Below are positions 58,101-64,000 of a DNA stretch of 64,000 nucleotides, one piece after another. Each line of letters opens with the position of its first letter. The stretch's first letter is position 1. The notes beneath the pieces are model-generated. The model searched no databases. It was not told the DNA's origin and saw nothing but the letters and a program-made list of their open reading frames with translations. Origin of the DNA: Siphonodentalium dalli (lineage: Eukaryota; Mollusca; Scaphopoda; Gadilida; Siphonodentaliidae); assembly GCA_032622095.1 (NCBI GenBank), contig CP136061.1:190468369-190532368 (forward strand), read 5' to 3'. A program made the translations under genes and the position numbers.

Positions 58101-59309
58101 ACCAACTATATTCAGAGATGTGACCAAAATTTCAATTTTCAACTCACCTCCCAGGTTGAAACATTCCAACTGGTAGAAATTTCCGACCTAACCTGGCCTA
58201 CCTCAACCCTGTTGCCTTGTGAAAACAGTCTTCTGAATTGTGTATGCATAGGGGTTATAATTAATTAAGGCTTCTTAATGCATATAAATATAAAAACAGA
58301 CAGCTTCAGGGCTTGATTGTTTCTCACATGATTTCATAGTGGGATGGCATCTCTGAATATGGAAAATAATCACTTTGTGATGCTGACTGCAACTTTGCAT
58401 GTGTCCAGTGATGTCCACACATATGCACAAGAAGCTTTGACGCCCTCTGTAACATTACTGTCATCCAATCCGGACAATAAAATAATCAACAAATTCTAAG
58501 TCAAAAAGGCATATATTAATATTATTCTGACAACAAATGTGTTGGACGCCGCTCATTAATATGATCCCCCAATTTTTTTTTTGGGCGACAAAAACGGTAT
58601 TAAAATCTCAAAGGGCAGAAAAAAGATCAGTATCCAGTCATGAAAGGGTTAAAGATAAAATAAAATCAAGAAACTTAAGATATTCTTAGTTCTGGTCGGG
58701 TTGTCCCTGGGTTGGTTTGTCCCAGGTTGGGCTGTCTCGGATCGATCGGGTGGGTTTTCCCTGGGTTGGGTTGTCTGGTTCCCCTTGTGACTGGTGCTAA
58801 CCTGATTTTGGAAAGCCAGCAATCCATATATCATCTTCTCTCACTGGGAAATCTCTGAATCCGAGCACTGACTTCATGCAAAATGAAGGCAGAAGAAAGT
58901 CTTTGTACTTGCAGCATGAAAAATGTTTCTGGTAGTATTCTAAAGTCGCAATTTCAATTCCAAAGAGTCTCCTCCGCACCTTGTCATATTCTCCCTTTAA
59001 GAACACTAAAAGCAGGCAACCACCAATTGCAAAGCTCAAATATGTCATGTTCAGCATACGATTAATGAGCTTTGGATCACTCTTTTTCTTCCCTGTTGCA
59101 AAGTATCTCAAACACAGCCTGGTAGAGCAACTACGAAATAAATTGATTTGAGGATGCCAAGATAGGGTTCGATGGTTGACACCAGGCAAGCATGTCATTC
59201 TTCTGCATTGGACCAATGTCAGAGTTGTTTTCTTTAGATTCTTGCACTTGATGAAGACCTTGTTCAGTACAGAGAGCTTGCAATGTTGAAGCTGCAGCAG
59301 TGATGACAT
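36987..59309 (-). CDS. PAPS-dependent sulfotransferase (SULT1-like) with N-terminal extension
   Basis: Six exons (59309-58802, 55106-54895, 48402-48276, 45491-45397, 38682-38499, 37138-36987) join in phase to 425 codons plus TGA. SULT enzymes transfer sulfate from PAPS to hydroxyl or amine groups of small molecules. Visible residues: PAPS loop GFPKSGITW (Lys168, Trp173), catalytic His224 in LLKTHLP, 3'-phosphate site YIARNPKDVAVSFYHF (Arg246, Ser254) and RKGKVGDWQNYF (374-385). Intron phases and the 127- and 95-nt exons match what I recall of vertebrate SULT genes. Unusual: the KTVE dimer motif is not conserved (Gln382, Asn386-Glu387). About 155 residues precede the domain, including a basic RLCLRYF/AT stretch (R-x-F/A-T, like a mitochondrial cleavage site) and a membrane span at 88-104. 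An in-frame TAG sits 9 nt upstream of the ATG. The substrate is unknown. Confidence 0.92.
37139..37699 (-). other. sulfotransferase intron, nothing recognised
   Basis: AT-rich intronic sequence between exon 6 and a decayed foldback element. Confidence 0.5.
37700..38108. mobile_element. decayed TTAA foldback element, copy 3
   Basis: Retains ACTATTTCTTTGGCTTCGGG, CATCAAAGCTCAGAGTGA and the tip GATTGAGTACCT. Internal TTGTTGTTGTTGGAATCTAA pairs with its counterpart in copy 1. Confidence 0.65.
38299..38489. mobile_element. TA-flanked foldback MITE, copy 3 (191 bp)
   Basis: Tips CTGTAATGTCCTAAATAATC and GGGCATTAATG, with TA at 38297-38298 and 38490-38491. Sits in the intron just past the exon 5 donor of the sulfotransferase. 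Confidence 0.85.
38499..38682 (-). CDS. sulfotransferase coding exon 5 (184 nt)
   Basis: Begins DPANVMRTIASFLGKNLTDS and ends EAEFMRKG, the first half of the RKG-x-x-GDW cofactor motif. Donor AAAG/GTAGGC. A TA MITE lies 10 bp downstream of the exon, leaving only the first few intron bases. Confidence 0.92.
38700..39523 (-). other. sulfotransferase intron, nothing recognised
   Basis: Unique-looking intronic DNA. No exon-like segment in a usable phase was noticed. Confidence 0.45.
40120..41140. other. interior of transposon copy B
   Basis: Short CCGCCGGTGGCTA tandem (41059-41096) and a block near 40390-40530 matching copy A inverted. No gene. Confidence 0.5.
41160..42190 (+). repeat. 161-bp tandem array within copy B
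   Basis: GCCATAACTCTATCAAATTT starts at about 41206, 41295, 41456, 41617, 41779 and 41939: after one short 89-bp step the spacing is 161 bp each time. Units also carry GGTTTTCGAACTCGTCC and TTATCGCGCTAACGAGCT. It ends with GTCGAGTTTTGG and AAAACTCGAC. A related two-unit block is at 47740-48190. Confidence 0.85.
43363..44479 (-). other. sulfotransferase intron, nothing recognised
   Basis: No repeat family or exon identified. Plus-strand open stretch at 43645-43872 has no domain features. Confidence 0.4.
44480..45136. mobile_element. old hAT-like non-autonomous element
   Basis: The tips TACGGCCCTGCGATT and (reverse complement) TAGGGCCCTGCGAATT resemble those of the element at 9265-12536, as do the ATTTGATTTGATGCAATT subterminal repeats. 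No matching duplication flanks it, so it is old or rearranged. Confidence 0.6.
45397..45491 (-). CDS. sulfotransferase coding exon 4 (95 nt)
   Basis: Encodes VTYGPYWQHVKEFWEHKDDD, then NILFVKYEDLQK. The G-x-WxxHV and KYEDL motifs are typical of SULT. Acceptor TTTTTTTTAG, donor AAG/GTAAGC. Confidence 0.92.
45500..46992 (-). other. sulfotransferase intron, nothing recognised
   Basis: AT-rich. Short frames at 46043-46282 and 46255-46569 have no family signature. No repeats recognised. Confidence 0.4.
46993..47246 (+). mobile_element. SINE-like repeat with pol III B box, copy 1
   Basis: Contains a perfect B-box match GGTTCGAATCC (47015-47025) after CGCTCGCCGTCATGGGCC. Then AAACTTATATTTGCTTCTAA and GTGTCCTAAGTGCGATGTCG. 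The A-box part is missing or diverged. A second copy follows 332 bp downstream. Confidence 0.6.
47272..47578 (+). mobile_element. SINE-like repeat with pol III boxes, copy 2
   Basis: Same body as copy 1, with B box GGTTCGAATCC at 47347-47357. A possible A box, GGTGGCTGTGTGGT, lies near 47284. The two copies are in direct orientation. Spacing and shared extent could also reflect a local tandem duplication. Confidence 0.55.
47740..48195 (+). repeat. two-unit relative of the 161-bp repeat
   Basis: Starts AATAGTCGAGTTTTAATAAA and ends AATAGTCGAGTTTTGATAAA. Inside, two units share GACAAACTAAG-GC-GTAAC, TTTTCGAA and ATATACCAA. It stops about 80 bp from sulfotransferase exon 3. Confidence 0.65.
48276..48402 (-). 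CDS. sulfotransferase coding exon 3 (127 nt)
   Basis: Encodes VIYIARNPKDVAVSFYHFVR, then ALTESSYSGKFADFHGQFLN, with Arg246 and Ser254 for the PAPS 3'-phosphate. Acceptor TTTCTCTACAG, donor AAAG/GTATTA. Confidence 0.92.
48420..50229 (-). other. sulfotransferase intron, nothing recognised
   Basis: A degenerate GGACGGA/GGACAGA tract lies at 49250-49312. Otherwise no repeat or gene that I can support. Confidence 0.4.
50230..50592 (-). mobile_element. tRNA-related SINE, minus strand
   Basis: The reverse complement starts GTGGAGCTCCATTGTCCAGT then GGTTAGCGTGTCGGA, an A-box-like tRNA head, with GGGTTCGCAGC as a weak B box about 50 nt later. The far end has an AATAATAATAATAG tract. The body matches 19310-19605. 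Confidence 0.5.
50600..51290 (-). other. sulfotransferase intron, nothing recognised
   Basis: AT-rich with no clear features. Confidence 0.4.
51291..52490. repeat. mixture of diverged ~160-176-bp units from two repeat families
   Basis: 51340-51530 and 52270-52470 carry TTATCGGTCGGAAAC and AGTCGAAAAAG/GCCATAACT units of the TATACGCCC type. 51660-52250 carries minus-oriented-looking relatives of the 21.8-kb array (GCTCCCATCTAGA, GCAGCCAT, TTGGATTTCAAA types). Confidence 0.5.
52548..54722 (+). mobile_element. 2.2-kb interspersed repeat, copy 2
   Basis: Starts ACGAGAGGCCGATCACAATC and ends GTACCATACATGGTATGGGT then ACAC. Collinear with 24390-26556 throughout. Near its right end it has a CGGACAGA microsatellite that copy 1 lacks. 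Confidence 0.75.
54609..54665 (+). repeat. GGACAGAC microsatellite
   Basis: Repeated CGGACAGA/CGGACGGA units inside the 2.2-kb repeat. Absent from the matching place in copy 1 near 26476. Confidence 0.8.
54895..55106 (-). CDS. sulfotransferase coding exon 2
   Basis: 212 nt. Completes GFPKSG/ITWLEEIVYLIS and carries IPYFEYVSSG, SPRLLKTHLPLKLLP (catalytic His). Acceptor ATATCTTCAG, donor AAG/GTATAT, phase 0 at the end. Confidence 0.9.
55110..55451 (-). repeat. degenerate GCCATAACTC-type unit in sulfotransferase intron 1
   Basis: CATGGACCATAACTCTGG and TCGAACTTGACCTAAATTTC match the unit vocabulary of other arrays. The unit continues at 56577-56710 after the insertion at 55460-56576. Confidence 0.55.
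55460..56576. mobile_element. TIR DNA element, 1117 bp, CACTGTGG tips, 8-bp TSD
   Basis: The inverted ends CACTGTGGAGGATCTATTCC continue TAGAAATGTGGTGC, about 34 bp identical. A perfect ATACCAGT lies at 55452-55459 and 56577-56584. The target phrase ACATACCAGT-ACAAGATTTG is restored if the element is removed. No transposase frame. The 8-bp duplication fits hAT or P; the tip does not settle it. Confidence 0.8.
56715..57285 (-). other. sulfotransferase intron, nothing recognised
   Basis: No repeats or exons identified. Confidence 0.4.
57286..57930 (-). mobile_element. TATACGCCC element, copy 3
   Basis: On the minus strand it runs from ATACGCCCGTGTGAAAAAAA to ACGCCCTGACTGCGTGCTCT then TG. Inside are two good units with AAAGGGACATAACTCAGTCA and CATACCAAATTTGG, and a GGACGGAC tract near 57860-57885. 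Confidence 0.7.
57935..58790 (-). other. sulfotransferase intron 1 start, low-complexity
   Basis: 58690-58790 is built of GGTTG/CCCTGGGTTGG-type short repeats close to the exon 1 donor. ATGAAAGGGTTAA at 58639 matches the tip of TTAA elements. Nothing else. Confidence 0.45.
58802..59309 (-). CDS. sulfotransferase coding exon 1
   Basis: Encodes residues 1-169 and one base of 170. ATG at 59309 follows an in-frame TAG, which itself follows a good acceptor (CTATTCCTTTTCAG), so a 5'UTR intron is likely. Contains the N-terminal extension, the membrane span MTYLSFAIGGCLLLVFL and the start of the PAPS loop. Donor CAG/GTTAGC. Confidence 0.88.
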
Positions 59310-59761
59310 CCTGTTCTACTGAAAAGGAATAGAATTAAGATGTAGACATCTTGTGGAGAATATGAATAACAGCTTTTCAAATGTGCTACATGTATATGAT
59401 ATTCCACAGTCTGCATCGATCGATAAAGCTCGGCATAAATTGTGTATGTGCCTTGTAATTTTTCAGCAATTTGTCACATTATGAACGTAGTGTGCTACCC
59501 TTATACAGCAAATGTGGGAACTGGATGACTTGCTTCAGCGACAAACCCCAACCAGCAATAGTAACATATAGACCACAAAAATGAGTTTCCTATCTATATT
59601 TTATTTGTACATGTACAACATAGATGATAAAGTTAACAGGAGATAAATTATGTATACCAGTTAGAAATATCTTTTTGTATTAGGTAATGTCGAATACCTT
59701 TCACATCACTATTGATAGTAGGATGGGTGGTATCAATAAACCACCCATACTCATGCCCATA
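59310..59761 (-). other. upstream of sulfotransferase start; likely 5'UTR intron
   Basis: The acceptor TATTCCTTTTCAG directly upstream of the coding start implies an upstream non-coding exon, which I cannot place. Confidence 0.4.
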
Positions 59762-60490
59762 ACAAGAGGCCGATCATGACCGGCAAATGTTTGATCCATA
59801 CCTGCAACCATACTGAATCAAAATCAGCAATCTGGAACTGAATATACGCCTGTACACATAATACGGAGTTGATCAGTATTATCAGATAAAGTATTGCTTT
59901 GGATAGATAAAGTATTGCTTTGGATATAATGTGTTCATGCCATGGTTGGAAGTACAGTAATGCCATAAATAATCGACTCCTTAACCACAGCAGAATTATG
60001 GGAAATATGGCTTGTTGACATTCATCGGAAAGCAAAAAGCCATATTTCCAACTAAATCCTGAAAAATTACCGATAAATATGATGTTGTTAAGGAGTCAAT
60101 TATTTAGGGCATTACTGTAGGGTTAATATTTTCAAAACCGATCACCAAACCTATACATATGAAGTGTGCCATGATTAATCTGAATTATCTGAATATATCA
60201 CATGGAATGGGTGGATGGGGTTATTATTTTTTTAAGGAAATCAATCAAATGACCCTGACAATACAGGCCAGAGGTGTGTCATTATAAAATAAAACACAAT
60301 TGGATGACAAATATTTGAGTTATCAATTCAGATAGCATGTTTATGGTTGCGTGGAAGGGGTTAATATTTCACAAACCAATCAATTGATCAACATAAAATA
60401 CTTCATAAAACTGATGTGACTGGTCTTATAAATCAATGCAATAAGTCAAGAATACCAGCATTGTTATTATCCAGCAGCCCAGCCATCAGA
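59762..60490 (+). mobile_element. 2.2-kb interspersed repeat, copy 3 (internally deleted)
   Basis: Starts AACAAGAGGCCGATCATGAC and CGGCAAATGTTTGATCCATA. Later has CAAAACCGATCA, CAATACAGGCCAGAGGTGTG and GAATACCAGCATTGTTATTA-type blocks from the middle of the element, with large gaps. A TA MITE is inserted at 59955-60117. Confidence 0.6.
59955..60117. mobile_element. TA-flanked MITE, copy 4 (163 bp, shortened)
   Basis: Tips CAGTAATGCCATAAATAATC and GGGCATTACTG, TA at 59953-59954 and 60118-60119. The central arms are shortened. Confidence 0.85.
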
Positions 60491-60494
60491 CTAA

Positions 60495-61297
60495 TTAATT
60501 TTCTTGGTAGTGGCATACATAAACAATACTATTCCTATGTTTAAACGAATAGGCTAAATGGGTGCCTCTGTTTACAAAATACAAAAGCAGCCAAAATATA
60601 CTGGCACACAAATGATCAAACCCATCCTCTGAACACTAGGTTGGATGCTCTATTGGTTATCATTAATTTATTGACATTAAAGCACATGCATTCAAGGGAT
60701 TTTCAAAATAGGACATCAGTTCTAATGATATAAGAATATACAATAAGTGTGTTATAGAGTGTTCATTGCACTCTAGATATTGGCATGAATTCTTGCCAAG
60801 AATTTTGACAAAAATATAAGTCCTGTTTAAAAAATAAGGTAAAATTAAATACAGAAAGGACAAACATACCCGTGTTCTATATGATCAATGGGCACCAGTA
60901 TCACTGTCACAATGTCACTATAGCGCAATACTGAGTCCAAGTTGGCGCCGTAGCCATATGGGGTTAATCTGCACCGGGTTTATGGCACATGATTGCTTGC
61001 TTTACATGTACAGATTAATATCTCATTTATAATTGCTTCATCTGTGCATATTCCATCATTCTGTGATAAATAATTTGAATTTGATCACATGTGTATGTAA
61101 TCGTGAATACAGGCGTTTACAGCTGCAGAATAATTTAAGTCTCACATCATGGTCACATGGCTATAGTGCCAATTCAGACTCAATATGGCAGACAGTGACG
61201 TACCTTGTTTAATATATTATTTGTTACATGTATATTTGAAGCTCATGAAATTAAACTCACCTTGAGGGGACTATCTAGACTTAACCCTCATTCAGTG
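60495..61297. other. intergenic, nothing firm
   Basis: Probably contains the sulfotransferase promoter and 5' exon, but neither could be located. Confidence 0.35.
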
Positions 61298-61856
61298 AAA
61301 GATACTCAATCCGATCAGATGCTCCTAAATTACTATTTCTTTGGCCTCAGGGGGTAAAAAATATTTGATTCGAGTTGAGGAACCCACCCATCAAAGCTCA
61401 GAGTGACTAGATATTGATGTTTGAAGTTTGCAGTTTCTATTGTTTGTGGACAATAATAAGCACTTGATTTTCGAGTTATCCATCTTACAACCGCAATTTG
61501 TCCGTTTGAGCACGTGGTTCTGGACAAATAGTGGTTCACAAACAATAGAAACAGCCAACTTCAAACATCGATATCTAATCACTCTGAGATGTTTTAAATT
61601 TGCAGTTTCTATTGATTGTGGACAATAATAACCACGTGATTTTCGAGTTATCCATCTTACAACCGCAATTTGTCCGTTTGAGCACGTGGTTCTGGACAAA
61701 TAGTGGTCCACAAACAATAGAAACAGCAAACTTCAAACATCGATATCTAATCACTCTGAGCTTTGATGCGTGGGTTCCTCGACTCGAATCAAATATTTTT
61801 TTACCCCGAAATCAAAGAAATAGTAATTTAGGAGCGTCTGATCGGATTGAGTACCT
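61298..61856. mobile_element. TTAA foldback element, copy 2, with duplicated inner hairpin
   Basis: Tips AGATACTCAATCCGATCAGA and TCTGATCGGATTGAGTACCT, TTAA on the right (61857-61860), worn to TGAA on the left. The inner hairpin unit (TTTGCAGTTTCTATTG, CAATTTGTCCGTTTGAGCAC, CAATAGAAACAGC) occurs twice, at about 61427-61562 and 61600-61735. Confidence 0.75.
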
Positions 61857-61908
61857 TTAAACAAGCTGAACCTATTTCACCAGCCATTTTGTTAGAAATA
61901 TCAAATAC

Positions 61909-62300
61909 ATGGATCATAACAACCCCAAAGATGCTACATTCTGGTCAATGTTTCTAATGGCATTCTTAAAGTCTAATTCAGTTCCAGAATCCGACTCTAA
62001 GTTTGATTCGGGTCATCAGCTTACTAGGGGAGATATTTTGCAATCAGAAGGAGTTCTGTTAGTTGTTATTAAATGGTCAAAAACTATTCAATTTGGAGAA
62101 AAAACATTAGGATGCCAGTGCTATCTATCCCAAGCTCCAGATTGTGCCCAATGGCAGCTTATAGAGATATGATAAATCTAGTGCCGGGGGAAGTCACCAA
62201 TCCTGCATTCATGCATTTGGAAGACCAGTCACCTATCAACAATTTCAAGCGTTTCTTAAACAAGACAGTCAATGACTGTGGGTCGCTCACCAGACTGTAA
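61909..62300 (+). pseudogene. tyrosine recombinase (DIRS/Crypton-type) relic
   Basis: The frame at 61909 reads MDHNNPKDATFWSMFLMAFL, then LTRGDILQSEGVLLVVIKWS, then KTIQFGEKTL. After about 62110 the homologous reading shifts frame to RMPVLSIPSSRLCPMAAYRD and continues DMINLVPGEVTNPAF. The order WSKTIQFGE, then P-x-S-x-LCP-x-A, then LVP, is that of the catalytic-domain N-terminal half in metazoan tyrosine recombinases from DIRS or Crypton elements. A frameshift and the missing H-x-x-R...Y half show it is dead. Similarity stops near 62262, where an unrelated repeat begins. Confidence 0.65.
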
Positions 62301-62445
62301 AGACTGAAAAGACTGGGACTCTGAAGACTACAAAAGTCAGTATGTGACAATATCACTTAAGACAAGTAGTTCTAAACATGGACATAGCTGGAGGTTCTCC
62401 GTTGAGCAGGGCTCTTCAACTTGAAATTACCGATTCTGCTCAAAC
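62263..62445 (+). repeat. repeat shared with 29290-29520 (inverted)
   Basis: Begins AGTCAATGACTGTGGGTCGC and includes ACAAGTAGTTCTAAACATGG and ACATAGCTGGAGG. The junction with the recombinase relic is abrupt. Confidence 0.6.
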
Positions 62446-62613
62446 CGACATTACGGTTTTATTATATATGTTTATTTTTCACTTAAATCTACTTATTATA
62501 CCTCCCCAGGTACTTATTAGTTGATATTGTTATCAAATTATCAGCCTCTCTGATCAATATTATATCGGAATGTGTCCATTTCGTCTTAGATATGTGTTGT
62601 TATAATATCGTAG

Positions 62614-62853
62614 GCGACTGTTTTTGTTCTTTTTCAAAACATTGCCGAACAAAATAACGAACAGGGTTCAACAAAAAGCCCTGTTTGGAGTTATTTTACG
62701 CGTCTAACTGGAGACGACTCCAAAAAATGTCGCTGCTTAATATGTCATAAAAACGTATCAGAGCATGCAAATACCAGCAACCTGGCCAGACAGTCGAAAA
62801 CTAAACCAAGTAAATGGTATGAACACTTTGATCGTCTGGACATTCCGATGTGA
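62614..62853 (+). pseudogene. BED-type zinc-finger relic (hAT transposase or ZBED N-terminus)
   Basis: An open frame without ATG reads SPVWSYFTRLTGDDSKKCRC, then LICHKNVSEHANTSNLARQS, then KTKPSKWYEHFDRLDIPM and TGA. VW-x-YF, C-x-x-C and the ANTSNL-R spacing are BED-finger hallmarks. The first zinc-binding His after SNL is replaced (LARQ), and the frame ends right after the finger. Probably a truncated hAT transposase copy. Confidence 0.65.
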
Positions 62854-62859
62854 CGTAAT

Positions 62860-63223
62860 CTGGGCAAATCATGTGCAGCTTGTAAACTATGTCGCAAAAT
62901 CAAAGCGATCACACCGCAGTCATTGAATGTGGGTCAATCATGCACGTGTCAAGAATTGTTACACAGTCAGGTCAAGGACGCCCACTGTTTGTGAATTTGC
63001 TGTTTGCGGTTGAATTCTCAGATACTATAATGCATATAATATGATAAATATGTTTTAAACATGTCAGAAAGGGATGAAGATTGAACAGTGAAGATGGGGG
63101 TGTTTATTTTTTTAAATACCGAATTGTATCATCTTTATGATCTTATCGCATTGGATTCATTTTGCGTCGGCATTTTGTCCCGTTGTTTACCGGTGATCGC
63201 AGTTCCTTCCTCAAATATTCAAC

Positions 63224-63256
<33 letters not shown>

Positions 63257-64000
63257 ATTTGTAGAGCGCCTATTTCACTACAGAGTTGTGTTCATAGGCG
63301 CTGGTACATAAAATATGTGATAAAATATATATACAATAAAAGATCATCATACTATAGGATAAAAGAGAAAACACGCGGATAAAATAAGTCTAAGAGATGG
63401 CAAATCCTAAAAAATCACAGATATAGATTAATGGTTAAAAAAGTCATTCGAAGAGAAACTCCAGATAAAGTCAGTTAAAAATTTCAGTTGAGTCCATACG
63501 CTATTTTAAAAAGATGTGTCTTTGGGACATTATTGACTCTAATTACGGTTACTTTGAAAGTATATACTCAAATTGTATGTATTTCAGTATAATTTCACTA
63601 TCTAGTAAAAAAAAAACGAAAACCGAACCGAAACCGAGGTTTTTTCTCCCAAAAAAAACGAAACCGAACGTAAAAAATAAAAACCGCCCTTCTCTAGAGA
63701 ATACAGCTACAATAGCTGTATTCAGCTAACCTAGCTGTATTCAGCTATAAATTATAGTCTCAAACCGGCTGTTTTTCGATAATAAACTAGAAGCGCTAAT
63801 TTGCGCATCAAAATTAGGCTACCATATTCTCCGGTCACCCTCAACCAAATCAAAATCGTCGCTTGTGTTCTGACAAAGTGTTGCCTTTTGTCGACACGGC
63901 AATTCTGATTTTGTGTGAAAACTTACTACGGTGGTCGATGTCAGTAAATATTCTGGGGACTATTTTCTGCAAATGCATTCATTAACTAACTTATAAAATA
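62860..64000. other. intergenic with (ATT)n microsatellite and small hairpins
   Basis: (TTA)n at about 63225-63255 is followed by a hairpin-like AGAGCGCCTAT ... ATAGGCGCT (63264-63302), as in some marine-invertebrate short repeats. 63700-63746 has repeated AGCTGTATTCAGCTA. No gene. Confidence 0.45.

Noticed and set aside
60871-60960. Possible 5'UTR exon of the sulfotransferase ending at donor GTATGT (minus strand)
   Set aside because: Only the donor-like site is visible; no acceptor, promoter or transcript evidence.
61300-61860. Frames of 60-112 codons around 61333-61860
   Set aside because: They are read through the foldback arms on both strands, mirroring each other; no independent coding sign.

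Overview
The window is animal nuclear DNA: AT-rich, no operons, short exons with GT/AG borders, long introns and dense transposon-derived repeats. The repeat vocabulary (tRNA-derived SINE with a CAAT tail, tandem arrays using the phrase GCCATAACTC, TATACGCCC elements, DIRS-like retroelements) points to a marine invertebrate, most likely a mollusc or another lophotrochozoan. That is inference. All calls come from reading the sequence; no alignment or search was run.

Genes. One gene can be read completely. It is a PAPS-dependent sulfotransferase (SULT family) on the minus strand, with six coding exons between 59309 and 36987 and a 425-residue product. Its catalytic and cofactor-binding residues are intact. 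Its N-terminal extension (about 155 residues) looks like a mitochondrial presequence followed by a membrane span. A second gene on the plus strand enters from the left edge and appears to end at 13736. Four short candidate exons in compatible phase are visible, but the protein is not recognised. No other cellular gene could be supported.

Layout. 1-13.7 kb: 3' part of the unknown gene; its introns hold a 5.5-kb TIR transposon (964-6469) and a four-level nest of insertions (9131-13383). 14.37-19.28 kb: a DIRS-like element. 21.8-24.35 kb: a tandem array with trimeric higher-order structure. 24.4-26.56 kb: a 2.2-kb interspersed repeat. 26.9-31.5 kb: small foldback elements and a possible Penelope-like relic. 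31.99-36.66 kb: a second DIRS-like element in opposite orientation, ending just past the sulfotransferase 3' end. 37-59.3 kb: the sulfotransferase gene, whose introns contain a second TIR transposon (39530-43356), SINEs, a 161-bp array, another copy of the 2.2-kb repeat and a 1.1-kb TIR element. 59.7-64 kb: a partial 2.2-kb repeat, a foldback element, a tyrosine-recombinase relic and a BED zinc-finger relic.

The most notable systems are two DIRS-like elements with readable inverted termini, an internal complementary region and matching recombination sequence at both borders, and two non-coding transposons whose tips match or nearly match the CACAGTG heptamer of Transib/RAG-type termini. Both need comparative confirmation.
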